In this document: positions 12,376 through 23,559 of the stretch, piece by piece
Numbering within the stretch: the first letter of the stretch is position 1
How the letters are laid out: every line of letters begins with the position of its first letter
Origin: Sesamum alatum
Lineage: Eukaryota; Streptophyta; Magnoliopsida; Lamiales; Pedaliaceae
Direction of reading: 5' to 3'
Length of the DNA stretch: 64,000 nt
Assembly: GCA_034509735.1 (NCBI GenBank)
Contig: JACGWO010000003.1
Location: 42,950,873-43,014,872, forward strand
Translations under genes and position numbers: made by a program
The notes under the pieces: generated by a model
The model's input: only the letters and a program-made list of their open reading frames with translations
Databases searched by the model: none
Told to the model about the DNA's origin: nothing

Positions 12376-14853
12376 ATGTCGGTTAGTACCTCTTTTCCCT
12401 GCATGTCGGTTTATTCTTTTTTATTTTGCCATTTTCAGTTTTATTTGGAATAAATTCAAGGAATGCTGATATTTAGCGACAAAAATTCCTTTTCTGCTGT
12501 GGAACAGCGATTTACGGATTGGATTTGTGTTAATATTTGATTCAACTCAATTAGATTTTATAACCTGTTGCTAAAACGGACTGAGATGGCGAAAAGTTTT
12601 CGTTTAATTCATTCGTAATAAGTTGAATAGCTATTCGTATATGTCATGTAGTTCATATGCTGCAGCTTTCATAAAAACCTCGACTCGAGTTAACGTTTTT
12701 ATAGCGAGAACGCATATTTTGTTATTGATGTCCTATGTCTTTATTTTGCTTTTTTTTCTTAAACTGTCTATCGACTCAAACATGAGTTGGTAAGGTGATT
12801 CCATTAGCAAGGGGCGACGCTGTGTTGATTTTATGAACTGGTGACTCAAGATCCAGACTTTTGGCCCCCTTGCTCTTCCCGTAATTGTTGACAGCAAGGA
12901 TAGCAAGTAAATTGATCATTCCAGGAAAGATGTGGAGAAAATTTATCCTGTATGGACTGTTTCCAGACATGATAAATTGTAGAGACACAATTTGTATAAG
13001 AAGCAATTGCTACCTTTTTTCGTCCTATCTATTTTCTGAGTTTTCTAACACTTTTGCGTCCACGAAATGGCCCCTGAAAAATATTTGTTTTACCTGTACT
13101 AGAGGTTAGTAGTTGTGTATAGCTATTTGGAACAGAAAGCTGGCTCTGAATTTAGTCTTCCTCCAGAATGTATCTGGGATGGATATAATATAATTTGTTA
13201 TGTGAGTTGCACAGAGATCATTTATCAAGAATAAACTTAACTTGGAACTTTATGAGCTGAAATTTTGCATTCATCATGCTTCCGCTATATATTTCGTACC
13301 TCTTTCTCATTTGTTGGATTATTTTGTCATGGCAGATCAGAACTGTGAAAGTCAGCAATGTGTCATTAAGTGCAACCGAACAAGACATCCAGGAGTTCTT
13401 TTCCTTCTCTGGGGCAATTGAATATGTTGAAATGAGGAGGTGGGATCACAAATCTTTAAATGCATTCTAGATCCATGTGATTGTAAAACTTCTATATGAC
13501 ATGCTTCATTTGCATATCATTTTCATTTTTAGTGACAATGAACGATGTCAAGCTGCATTTGTCACTTTCAAGGATTCGCAGGGTGCAGAGACTGCAGTTC
13601 TTCTTTCGGTACCTTCCCAATCCCTGAATTCGAGAAGTATGAGTGCGCTATTGCTAGATTAGAGTTAGGTTACTTTTGGAAAATATTGTTTAAATATCTG
13701 AAAATTGAGACCATTGTTATATTTCTGACCTTGGAGTATGCAGTGATCAATAATTCAGAAACTCTTTGGACTTACTGCTGGATAATCAGTTTTTACCATG
13801 AGTAAATTAGTTTGCTAATTTAGTTCAAGCTTTTACTCTTCTGGCTTAGTTTATCCTCACTTCTTTCTTCTATCCTTAATTGTTGTGGTCAATAGGATAC
13901 TGCGCCATTTGGAAAAATATACCATTATTTATTGCTCTTACTGATTCTCGTTTATTTTCTTAGCATTTTGCTACTATGTTCAACCTATAGAAAGTTGGAT
14001 AAAAAGAAAAGAAGTGATGCTGTAAAGGGATTTATAATTCTGAAACCATTTGTAATTTAGTCTTCTAAAGATTTAACTTTTTGGTCTTTTACAGGGAGCT
14101 ACAATAGTTGACCAGTCAGTTACCATTGCCCTGGAACCAGATTATGTGATGCCACCTGCAGCATCAGCATCATTTGCTGTATGAGAATTTTGCATATCTT
14201 TCTCAATCCTTTATCCTGTATAGAATTTTTTTCCGAGATGGTGTTTGTTTTTTCAGGCATCAGATAAGAATAATGCAGGTTTTGGTGCTTCATCTGCTGT
14301 CCAAAAAGCAGAAGACGTTGTAAGCAGCATGTTAGCCAAGGGCTTTATCTTGGGGAAGGATGCTGTTAACAAAGCAAAGGCTTTTGATGAAAAGCACCAG
14401 GTGATATCCACGGCTACAGCCAAAGTAGCATCATTGGACCAAAAGATTGGATTAAGTGAGAAAATTACAATTGGAGCAACCATTATGAATGACAAAGTTA
14501 AGGAAGTGGACGAGAAGTTTCAGGTTTCTGAAAAGACAAAGTCAGCTTTCGCTGTTGCTGAGCAGACTGTTAATACTGCTGGATCTGCTATTATGAAGAA
14601 CAGATATATTCTGACTGGCGCTTCATGGGTTACTGGTGCTTTCAGTAGGGTAAGTAAAGCTGCTGAGGAAGTTGGGCAGAAAACGATGGAGAAAGTGGCT
14701 GAAGAAGAACATGGGAGAAACGTATCTGAAGGTTATTCTCAACTCGACAGCGCCGACTCCCCAAAAGCTGCTACAAGTGCTCCTACAAGTGCTGCTACAA
14801 GTGCTCCGACAAGTGATAACAGACCCCCTTCTCCAAAGGGCTTGATTCTCTAA
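12376..14853 (+). CDS. BPA1: RRM protein, BPA1 (binding partner of ACD11) family
   Basis: Five exons: 12376-12381 (only ATGTCG), 13336-13439, 13533-13608, 14095-14178, 14257-14853, giving 288 aa with consistent phases. Residues about 3-75 form an RNA-recognition motif (starts IRTVKVSNVSLSATEQDIQE; RNP1-like strand CQAAFVTFKDSQ). The rest is a conserved helical region with KAFDEKHQV, YILTGASWVTGAFSRVSKAAEE and similar blocks typical of BPA1/BPL proteins, followed by a low-complexity tail with three SAPTSA-type repeats. In Arabidopsis BPA1 (At5g16840) binds ACD11, the sphingolipid transfer protein that restrains programmed cell death; RNA binding by this family is not well established. The two-codon first exon is supported by a good donor (gttagt) and is conserved in style for this family as far as I recall. 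Confidence 0.9.
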
Positions 14854-15786
14854 ATGTTGGGCTGGTTATTTGTATACATATATATGACTACGAAGCTGAA
14901 TCTGTTTACTAGAAACTAATTGTTGTTTTTTTATGTTTGGTAATTGGCTGAACAAGACGTGAAACTAGTTCTGGATAATGGTTGGTTCTGTTCATCACTG
15001 TGGTCTTTCGTTTTGGGTAATAGCAGCATGTTATTCTATATGCCGTCTTTATTTGTACTCGAAATACCCAGAAAACTCTCATTTCAATGATCCAAGTAAA
15101 GCAGGGGAGATGGTAGGAGTTAGTAAATTTAATAGCGGCGTAGAATTGGTTCAAGTACAAAAGTCATTAGGTAGTTATGTGTATGGTCTTACTATGCATT
15201 GCGCCAAAGTTAGGTTGAAGTTTCATCAACTTTCAAATCAAATTGGAGGGGCCAACGGCTACTACTATAACTACCGGTGGCCCGTGCAAGTTAGGAGTTG
15301 TAACTCGAGTTATAGTAGGGGGATAATTATATTTTACAATCCCTGATTTATTGTTTATTTACACAAACCACTCGTATAATTATAAAAATCACCATTGATA
15401 GTCAAAAGTAGGAATAGTGTGTAATAGTGTCGATACTTTTGCGGGGTGTAAGTGTAATTTTTTAAAAATTAAGGATGATTTGTGTAAATAATGCCTACAT
15501 TTCTAGTGGGCATATATATAATTATTCAAAAGATAAAATTTTTTTATCAGAACATAAGTTAGAAGGTGTAAATATAATTGTAGCTATAATGGGTTGCGGT
15601 TTTTTGGGGAGTAGGAGAATATGGGCAGTTTGGTTTTGGGCAAAAGTGCGTGAGAGCCTTCCCATTGACAGAACCCTTGGCCTGTACAGTGGGTAGATGG
15701 ATGAACCGGCCGGTCCAATATCCAAAGTTCTATCTCGGCTCTTATCTTGGTGATATATTAATAATACTAAATTCTCAAAGCGTAAT
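14854..15786. other. Intergenic; possible diverged MITE
   Basis: Left part is the 3' UTR of the BPA1-like gene. Between about 15315 and 15600 there is AT-rich sequence whose style (gggataattatattttacaa at the left, taaatataattgtagctata at the right) resembles the MULE-type MITEs seen elsewhere, but I could not define matching ends or a duplication. No gene found. Confidence 0.4.
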
Positions 15787-15873
15787 CCGACCTTAGCTCA
15801 GTTGGTAGAGCGGAGGACTGTAGTTGGTTTGCAGATAATCCTTAGGTCGCTGGTTCGAATCCGGCAGGTCGGA
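15787..15873 (+). tRNA. trnY-GUA: tRNA-Tyr (GTA) with 14-nt intron
   Basis: Acceptor arms CCGACCT and AGGTCGG pair perfectly with discriminator A at 15873. Box A (TAGCTCAGTTGG) and box B (GGTTCGAATCC) are canonical for Pol III. The anticodon GTA is at 15820-15822, followed by G37; the intron is 15824-15837 and exon 2 resumes with A38 and the TCCTT anticodon-stem strand (pairs with GAGGA). The intron segment TGCAG can pair with CTGTA in the anticodon loop, the usual geometry of plant pre-tRNA-Tyr needed by the splicing endonuclease. A T-run shortly after the gene (tctttttta near 15876) can act as the Pol III terminator. No CCA is encoded, as expected for a eukaryotic nuclear gene. Confidence 0.97.
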
Positions 15874-16767
15874 TATCTTTTTTAATGTGTATTTTTTTAG
15901 CTCAAATTTCTGCCTCTCATCTCAATTTTTTGATGCAGGCGTTGGCCGACTTATATCTCAACAATAGCTTGACAAGACCTAATTTATAGAGGGATGCTCA
16001 AAGGCTACTATGTCAAGACCAGTAAAATCACCAAACACAAACCCAACTCCTTAAGGCCTTGTTTACTTATGAGAATTGGGTTGAATATTCAAGTCAATTT
16101 CTTGTTTACTTACATTTATGTCAATAGATGATTCAAATGAAAATATTAATGATACAATTTAATCTCATCTTACATTTTATACATCATTAATCTATCACGA
16201 TTTAATCCCATCCCTCAAAGTAAACGAGGCCTAAGGGTATGGTGGCAAGTAGGAGGATAAGTGGTAAGTAGGCCGGTCAATTTATGTATTGTAAGTAAGC
16301 ACATGATCCAAAATCAGTTGGTTTGAGAATAATAATACAATTGGTTCATTTTGCATACCGCAAAACCTTTAATTTAACAGGCAATAACAATATTTGATCA
16401 TAGCCGAGTAGATTCCTTGAAAACGTAGAATTATAGGCCTAAAGTCATTACAATTAATGCAAAATTAAGATGGCACTCTGCCATCAGGAATATCATATGA
16501 ATGTCGATCACAAAACAACATCCTGAGACAATCTTTGACGTTATGTTTCAAGCCTTTCGATAAAGGGGAAGAACATGGCAGATCATAATTTATAGTTCAG
16601 TTTCCTGACATCCTGAAGAAATAATAAAGATGAAAGTGCTCGTGTGTTAAATTTGTCTTCATTATCAGCTGCAACACAATGTCGGGGACTCGGTATCCCC
16701 ATTTTCCCTTTTCAATCTCTGCAATATAGCCAGAGAAGCTTAAATCTTGAGGCCAATGATGATGCAA
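15874..16767. other. Intergenic with Tourist-like MITE
   Basis: Apart from the 177-bp MITE listed separately, this is noncoding sequence that includes the 3' UTR of the minus-strand PTH2 gene at its right side. No ORF with recognisable similarity. Confidence 0.5.
16055..16231. mobile_element. Tourist-like (PIF/Harbinger) MITE
   Basis: 177 bp with terminal inverted repeats GGCCTTGTTTACTTATGAG at the left and the reverse complement of CTCAAAGTAAACGAGGCC at the right. It is flanked by 3-bp duplications TAA at 16052-16054 and 16232-16234. The 3-bp TWA target and GGCC-type ends are characteristic of Tourist/PIF-Harbinger MITEs. Noncoding interior. Confidence 0.8.
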
Positions 16768-19509
16768 CTATAAAAGCTTCAAGCCACCAGTTACATCATC
16801 AACTAGGTCAGCTGGTCCTGCACAAATATGATGGTGAGGAAGTTTGCTTTAGTTTGTCTGGCAGCAGATGCATTTCTCATGAAGTTTGTGTAAGCCTCAA
16901 AATTGTTTATGCAGCTTCACCACAGAAGCTAATCACGAATAGAAGTCTAATAATACGTATAGGGAACAGATATCAGAAACTTACCTAGGATTGCCATCAC
17001 TGTCCTTGAATCTGGAGAAAGGGAATGATGGAATTGAGTTGTTAGCCAATGAAGATAATCATGAATATGAAGACAATTTCATCCGTATCTATTCCATAAT
17101 GAAGGACAAATTTCCAAAACGGAAAAGTAATACAGAGCTGTAAAATGTCCGACTGTGTTATTTTTGTGAAATTTTCACATGCACAATACGCCTTTTTCTC
17201 TTCACCCCAAACGTAAAGAGCCACATTTTTATCCTTACAACACAGAGATGCCAAACTCCATGTAAGCATGATTCAGTAATTCCAGCATAAGTTCTCATGG
17301 TACAAATGCCATTCACAATCAAGCTAATCATTATTCCTGGAAAAAATTCAAGTTTATATTATACGACATTTTAGCAACTCTGGTGGTTGGACTGCTAAGC
17401 ACCTTCAAGTTTAAACATGAAGATGATGCAGTACAAATTGGCAGATATCAATATTACGACCAGTTCTACATCTATTCTCCCCTGCCTTGCATTTTTATGC
17501 AAGAGGTCAAAAGTGGACCTATCCCATGTAACCAGAAATCTAGTAATTAATCCCCCTTTTTCCCATATCCACGATCGATTATAAATTTTAGCCATTGGTG
17601 AACAGTCAGCCACAAAAGAGTAAGAGCAATACAGTGTAGCTAGCACCGAGTGTACATGGTGTCAAAACAAGTCATGTTTTCGCTCTTTGAGTTAAAGTTT
17701 CTTTCCTTTATTTCATGTAGGTGGTCCAGGATCATACTCGATGAAACATAGATCCTGGAATCAGTTTCAATGGATTCATGAAACTCACAAAAATTATCAG
17801 CAAGTAAATCAACATAGAAACAAGTAATGAGAATAGAAGTATGGCACTCACTTGGAGCAATCTGTGTTCTACCAGCATCAATTGTAATATGTGTTGGTAA
17901 ATTTAGTGATTTTGCCCTTTCCTGTATGAGTAGAAAGTAATGCTTAGACTGAAAAGACAAAGAATATACTATAATTGTGATATGACTTCTATTTTCTAAT
18001 GGAGAACAAAAGATATCCAGTACATCAAGTTACTGGGTGTTGAAAGTTTAAGCAGAGACCAGAGAACATTTAACTTGAGGAATGCAGATAAACTTCCAAA
18101 ATAATGCTACTTTGACTCTTCAAGAAGGTTTTCTGTGGGGAATTCAGGCATGAAAGTTGGTGATGATCTTCCATATGTAGATTGGAATAACTTTGATTTT
18201 TATTTCTTTGAATTTGAGAAGAGATCCAACCTATGATGAGAGCTAAGCAGATCACCAATATTGTCACTAGCACTAAAAAGAAAGTATACATCATAGCAGC
18301 AGTTAGAAAATAATAGCCTCGTAAACACAGAAGACGAACCTAATCGAAATGCATACATTTGTCTCATACACTATGGGGATGGTGAGAAGAGATATAGTTT
18401 ACATTCCTGAGGGGCTATAATTGGAGATACCATTGTTTCTGGTACAAAAGTTCCTATAAAAATGGAGAAATGCCCTACCTTTGAGTGCGGACATTTTACA
18501 TAGAGAGAATATTTTTCTACTGCAGTAAGATTTAGCAGTGTTTCTATGTTAGGCAATGCTATGTAAGGCTAAAACAAACAGATGGTTGATGCTAAGACAA
18601 GGCAATCTTTCTGAGAGGCCATTCTGACCTGTAAATCAAGCATATCGTCTTCACTTTCAACTTTCACAACCACCTTAACCTGCCCGCACATCTCCCACCT
18701 GCACGGAGATAAACTTATTACTTCTCATATTAAATATATAAATATTCAGACTGGTGTGAGTAACTTGAGATTCATTTGCAATAACTGTACATAAGTACCT
18801 GCCTAATGATTTTGGTGCCCGATTCAGGATTTTCTTGTACAACCCCAAAGTCGCATGGCTACATCCAACAAAAGTAATTTGACTATGAGTCAAAATGAAT
18901 TATTTTATACAGGAGTGTGGACCTACAATCCAACTGAATCATTACTCTTTCAAAGCAAAAATTACCACAAGAACAATCACAAGATTTTTAAACAAAATCA
19001 TCAAAAACACTCTTGAAAAAAATTATCATCTGGTACTCAATAGCCACCAAATCCCAGTGTTTATGGAAATCATCAAATTGACTCTTACCTGCATTGGGCA
19101 GCAATCTTCCCTTTCCCCATTTTTAGGTCATTCCTCACAACCAAAACCTGCAAGCAATCATCACATGCCGAATTGCAGATAAAATGATAAACTTAAACCT
19201 TAGCTCTTTCCTCAACAATCATACATCCAAAAAAGGGACCAGAAATAATAATACCATTTTAAAATCGTGGATAATATCAGCCAGTTTTTCAACCTCAAGA
19301 GGTTGTTTACCCCGATTCTTCTTCTTGCTGGCGTCGTCAGTAATTTCAGTATCTCTGGATAACCGGAAAGGGGAACGAGAGGAATGGCGCGCCCCAATTA
19401 GGCAGCCGAGAGCAAAACAACCCGCCCCGATTAAGAGTGCGCTAAGCCACGTCATCTCTATCATATCAAACCCCAAAGCACCCCTCTGCACTGCATTCCA
19501 ACCAACCAT
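16768..19509 (-). CDS. Peptidyl-tRNA hydrolase 2 (PTH2), membrane-anchored
   Basis: Seven exons read on the minus strand: 19509-19255, 19147-19089, 18858-18799, 18698-18629, 17921-17852, 17011-16985 (27 nt), 16817-16768. Total 591 nt, 196 aa, all phases consistent. An N-terminal hydrophobic helix ([19 protein letters not shown], about residues 20-38) precedes a KKKNR basic segment, as in the membrane-anchored eukaryotic enzymes. The PTH2 domain follows from about residue 80: [19 protein letters not shown], then [42 protein letters not shown] and the terminal [11 protein letters not shown]. It hydrolyses peptidyl-tRNA released from stalled ribosomes, recycling tRNA. Related to human PTRH2 and to Arabidopsis At5g16870, which fits the local gene order. 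The 27-nt exon and the 841-nt intron before it are easily missed by gene finders. Confidence 0.93.
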
Positions 19510-19608
19510 TTCTCAGACCAATTCATTATATGAGGAGCAAAGACTATACACATAGAACAACCGAATTTTTTCAATAAAAACGGAGACAATCAGCAAGGAT
19601 TTTACTGC

Positions 19609-19654
<46 letters not shown>

Positions 19655-20010
19655 CCTGCGATGAGCTGCGGAAAAAGAAACTGCATTAGCAGGGTAGTAG
19701 ATCAGGGAATGTTATGCGAGTTGAAGAGGAAGAGGAGGAGGAGGATGCGACGGAGGAGCGCAAGGTTTTAGCCTATGAGGAAAGAGGACTCAGGAGTCAG
19801 GACTGGGAGAGAGTAATGTCTGTAGTCTTCTGACGAGGCTCTGTTTGGCTGTGCTCTAATGAGAATGAGGCAATGGCTAAATTGTGTAGTGTTTTGGAAA
19901 AAACGCTTCTAAAATAAATTTATTAAATTATTAAAGATCATTTTGTACTAATATATTAAAAAGATATTATTTTTACTTAATATTCGTACTTATCTATATA
20001 ATAATTATTC
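19510..20010. other. PTH2 promoter/5' leader with (GA)n microsatellite
   Basis: A perfect (GA)n run occupies 19612-19652; on the PTH2 sense strand this is (CT)n, common in plant 5' leaders. A possible donor (on the minus strand, CAG then gtatctc at about 19655-19660) suggests a 5' UTR intron. The rest is AT-rich promoter sequence. Confidence 0.5.
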
Positions 20011-20267
20011 GGGTAAATTATATTGACACTCTTTGAGGTTATGTTCAATTACCTAAATATCCTCTGTCTTTTGTGTAATTATAGATACACCTCCGAAGGG
20101 GTGTTAGTGTAATATTTTTCAAGGGTATTAGTGTAAGTTTTACCTTTGAATAAGGGTGTAGTTGTAATACAATTATAACTTCAAGGGATGTAGCTGTAAT
20201 TTTGCTAAAAATAGAGGGTGTTTGTGTATTTTAATATAATCTCAAGAGGTGTCACTGTAATTTGTCC
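20011..20267. mobile_element. MULE-type MITE (257 bp)
   Basis: Ends read GGGTAAATTATATTGACAC and the reverse complement of GTGTCACTGTAATTTGTCC. The flanking 9-bp sequences TAATTATTC (20002-20010) and TAATTATTT (20268-20276) differ by one base, consistent with a 9-bp target duplication. The interior is clearly related, in reverse orientation, to the element at 33127-33377 (shared blocks such as gggtgtagttgtaatacaa). Confidence 0.8.
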
Positions 20268-20596
20268 TAATTATTTTTTCTCAAACACCTTAATTTTTTT
20301 TTTAATTTAGAAATTGAATAGCGCTTATTCGAGACTCGCACAAACATTTTCTTAATTTTACTTTTTTCTTTTTCCCTCTTTCCCTTTTTTATTTTTTATT
20401 TACTAATAAGAGGTCTACATCACCGTACATTTTGCGAGGTTTCTATTTCTATCCCAATTGAAAATATAAAAGTTTTGTTTATTCTATTTTCACTAAATTT
20501 TACAATAATATTTTAATATGATTAAAAGTATAATATTCACGATCTTGAAATTTCGTAAATAAAACATAAATTTTTCTTCATCTGTTAAATACTATG

Positions 20597-21060
20597 TGAC
20601 ATGGAGGAAAATTACCAAGTCAAAGAGCATTTATTTTCCTCCATCAAATAAGAGAAAATCAAGGGAAAATTAAGCAAAGCCATCAAGACATGGAGGAAAT
20701 CATGCAAAGGGGGCTTGATCCATGGAAACTCCTCCATTAATGACGAAGCAAGAAAAAGACCCTAACGTCCCTATGAGACGTTACCATTTATATCCAAGGA
20801 CTTGGAGAAGAAGGACAATAAGGACACTACACCATACTTACCGTAAATAAAATTGTAGTATAAATAGGAGTTCAACCCCTTCATTTAGAGGGATCGGGGA
20901 CTTTTGTAAGAACCTCACTAGCATACTTCTTCAATCAACTTCCTTGGATCGACTTGTACGTATTGGCGATTGTGTCCGATTTTAACGTAATAATTCGATT
21001 ATGACGTTTATCATTTTATCACGTTGTTGTTGAATTACTTTCCGATTTCTTGCAACATCA
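20597..21060 (+). repeat. 5' LTR
   Basis: 464 bp, TG...CA termini. A TATA box (TATAAATA at 20859-20866) lies about 200 bp before the LTR end and marks the probable U3 promoter; transcription would start shortly after. Compared with the 3' LTR I see six substitutions and no length change. Confidence 0.95.
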
Positions 21061-21063
21061 ACT

Positions 21064-21080
21064 TGGCGCCGTCTGTGGGA
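21064..21080 (+). other. Primer binding site of the LTR element
   Basis: TGGCGCCGTCTGTGGGA starts three bases after the 5' LTR. The first ten bases match the complement of the 3' end of plant tRNA-Asp (as I recall it), with mismatches further in; the same variant is widespread in plant Ty3/gypsy elements. Confidence 0.65.
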
Positions 21081-21103
21081 ACGCCACAATCACAATACTG
21101 AGA

Positions 21104-22585
21104 ATGCAAACTCGATCCAAGGCCAGAGACTTGGAAATGAATGAAGAGCGGAGAACAAAAGCTCCACATAATAACGTAGACGAACTCCCCCCATTGGAAC
21201 ACATGGGCCTAGGTCCCCAGCAGGACCATAGGAGGGGACATGAAGAAAAGAGCGAAGGAGTCAGCGAAGCCCAGTAGCGGATGATTGAAGATGCGTCGGC
21301 AAGAGCAGCCGAAAGAGCGATCATGCATTTCATGGCGAACCGTCCCAGAGAGCCTTCTCCCTCTCGTTCCCCCCGCCGAGGCCAAGGCACGCCCTCCGCC
21401 CCCGGGGATAACGAATCGAGGGAGGATGGCCCCCGGGACATATCCACAGAAGAGGAAGAGGGAAGTATACAAGCTTTTCAACCAGCCAACCTCCCTCGGA
21501 GGAACAGGGAGACTACTCCATCCGAAGAGCAGTTGGAGGCAAATCCACCCCATGAGGAGTTGGAAGCGAGTCCACCCCAATAGGAGTTGGAGACGATTCC
21601 ACCTGAAGAGGAGTTGGAGACGATTCCACCTGAGGAAGAGCTGGAGGCAAATCCACCCCATGAGGAGTTGGAAACGAATCCACCCCAAGAGGAGTTGGAG
21701 ACGATTCCACCTGAGGAAGAGCTGGAGGCAAATCCACCCCATGAGGAGTTAGAAGCGAGTCCACCCCAAGAGGAGTTGGAGACGATTCCACCTGAGGAGG
21801 AGTTGGAGGCAAGTCCGCCTGAGGAGGAGTTGGATGTAAATCCACCCCATGAGGAGTTGGAAGCGAGTCCACCCCAAGAGGAGTTGGAGATGATTCTACC
21901 TGAGGAAGAGTTGGAGGCAAGTCCGCCTGAGGAGGAGTTGGATGTAAATCCACCCCATGAGGAGTTGGAGGCTAATCCACCCGATGAAGAGTGGGAGGCT
22001 AATCCATCTGAAGAGCAGCTGGAGGCAAATCCACCCCAAGAGGAGTTGGAGACGATTCCACCTGAGGAAGAGTTGGAGGCAAGTCCGCCTGAGGAGGAGT
22101 TGGACGTAAATCCACCTCAGGAAGAGTTGGAGGCTAATCCACCCGATGAAGAGTGGGAGGCTAATCCATCTGAAGAGCAGCTGGAGGCAAATCCACCCCA
22201 AGAGGAGTTGGAGGCGATTCCACCTGAGGGAGACTTGGAGGCAAGTTCGCCTGAGGAGGAGTTGGAGGCAAACCAACCCGATGAGGAGGTGGAGACGAAT
22301 CCGCCCCAGGAGCAAAAACAGAATTCAGGAGCGAGAAGTTTACCACCTCCAACCTTCAAACCTCCCATGGTCAGAATGACTCAAGAGGCACTTCAGAGGA
22401 TAATAGAGGATGTCGCCACCCGTGCTGCTGAGAGAGCTATAGTCCAATTTTTGGATAATCACCCACGGGAACCTTTTCCACCTCGTTCTTCTCGCCGAGG
22501 TCGAGCTATCCCCTCGGCCCCAGAAGATAACAAGGCCAAGGGACGACAATCCCCAAAACATGCCGAAGAAAAAACGAAGGGATAG
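21104..22585 (+). pseudogene. gag N-terminal region of the LTR element, interrupted by stops
   Basis: One continuous reading frame starting MQTRSKARDLE is interrupted by TAG at 21275-21277 and by TAG at 21581-21583 (in the third repeat unit, where sister units have GAG), and ends at 22583-22585. It contains a basic/acidic N-terminal part, the 27-bp repeat array, and a segment after the array that duplicates the one before it (ARAAERAIMHF versus TRAAERAIVQF; NRPREPSPSRS versus NHPREPFPPRS). The recognisable gag domain continues in a different frame from 22560, so a frameshift or a separate start is required. As it stands no single full-length Gag can be read. It is best treated as decayed or as a noncoding carrier of packaging signals. 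Confidence 0.75.
21524..22306 (+). repeat. 27-bp tandem array, 29 units (EELExxPPx coding repeat)
   Basis: Exactly 29 units of 27 bp (783 bp) encode a nine-residue acidic/proline repeat of the form E-E-L-E-x-x-P-P-x (variants ANPP, TIPP, ASPP, DVNPP). Units fall into subtypes and show a higher-order arrangement: a six-unit (162-bp) block with the WEANPS/EQLEANPP pair occurs twice in succession near 21968-22306. Because the unit length is a multiple of three, several antisense frames stay open too, producing spurious long ORFs. Confidence 0.95.
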
Positions 22586-23306
22586 TAGCCAAGCTCCTCC
22601 CCCGACAACACACCCCAGCAAGAGAATGAGAGCTAGAGAAGAGCGAAGAAGTGAGAGAAATAAAACTCGCGAGCAGCTCACCACAAACAATCAAAGAGAA
22701 AAGGCTTCGCCCAACCCCCCGTCGTTGACCGTCGCCCCTGCCAGAAGAAGCCCTTTCTCAATGAAGATATTAGCAGAAGCTCTTCCCCAAGGAATCCGTA
22801 TCCCAAACCTAAAGGAATACACTGGCACGAGTGACCCTAAAGACCACTTGGATGAATTTTTAGCAAAGGCAGACTTACTAGACCTAAGTGATGCCGGATA
22901 TTGCAAAGTCTTCCGTACTACATTGTCGGAGAATGCCATGGCGTGGTTCAACCAACTCCCCGCATATACAATCAAAATCTTTGAACAATTATCCCAACAA
23001 TTTATGCACCATTTCTCCTTCAACAGAGAATGCCCAAAGACAACATCGTACCTATTCACGGTAGTGCAACAAGAGCAGGAAGGCTTGAGAGAATATGTTC
23101 AAAGGTTTTCGGAGGCCATACTAGAAGTTCCTCATATAAATCATAAGTCACTAGCCAACATTCTCCAACAAAATTTGCGCAAGGGAAGATTTCGTGACTC
23201 GATCGCAGGCAAACCACCGACAACCCTTGACGAACTCTTGAGGAGGGCGGAAAAATATATCCGGATTGAGGAATCTATTAAACCAATCACCAAAATTTCA
23301 GATTAA
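22560..23306 (+). CDS. gag: Retrotransposon gag domain protein (Ty3/gypsy)
   Basis: A 248-codon frame starts with a basic segment (MPKKKRRDSS), overlapping the upstream frame by 26 nt. From about residue 75 it shows the plant retrotransposon gag (capsid) fold: IPNLKEYTGTSDPKDHLDEF, then AMAWFNQLP, FEQLSQQFMHHF and EGLREYVQRFSE, a pattern familiar from Tat-lineage Gag proteins. It stops soon after, without the zinc knuckle (CCHC) or protease expected in an autonomous element. Gag would coat the element RNA in virus-like particles. The frame is intact through the domain, so a truncated Gag could be made if translated. Confidence 0.85.
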   Translation: MPKKKRRDSSQAPPPTTHPSKRMRAREERRSERNKTREQLTTNNQREKASPNPPSLTVAPARRSPFSMKILAEALPQGIRIPNLKEYTGTSDPKDHLDEFLAKADLLDLSDAGYCKVFRTTLSENAMAWFNQLPAYTIKIFEQLSQQFMHHFSFNRECPKTTSYLFTVVQQEQEGLREYVQRFSEAILEVPHINHKSLANILQQNLRKGRFRDSIAGKPPTTLDELLRRAEKYIRIEESIKPITKISD

Positions 23307-23559
23307 GCGGAGGAAGTCTCTCTATTTTCCCATCATGAGGTAAGAAAAAATGTAGAACAGAGAAAAGGATATCACTATATATTCAGCACTTAATTAGTGC
23401 TAAAACATGTTAAGTGTAACATTTCTACCTTTTCATCGCCTTTAGATAAAGAAATAAAGTGGTTGAGTTTTGTCTTCACATCATATGAGTATAATTATCC
23501 TTATAACATGCCCCTAATAGGCAAAATAAAAGGCTCAACCTTTAAGAAAATTGAAAATA

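Noticed and set aside
15310..15640. Possible additional MULE-type MITE
   Set aside because: Sequence style is similar but no matching inverted ends or 9-bp duplication could be found; not reported as an element.
14854..16767. Possible TERT or SYP2 remnants expected from Arabidopsis gene order
   Set aside because: I read both strands for recognisable blocks and found only the tRNA, a MITE and noncoding sequence.
21209..22368. Several long minus-strand ORFs (e.g. 21209-21742, 21513-21953, 21896-22315) through the repeat region
   Set aside because: The 27-bp unit is a multiple of three, so any frame without a stop in one unit stays open through the array. The translations are pure repeats of the complement of the gag repeat and have no unique domain.
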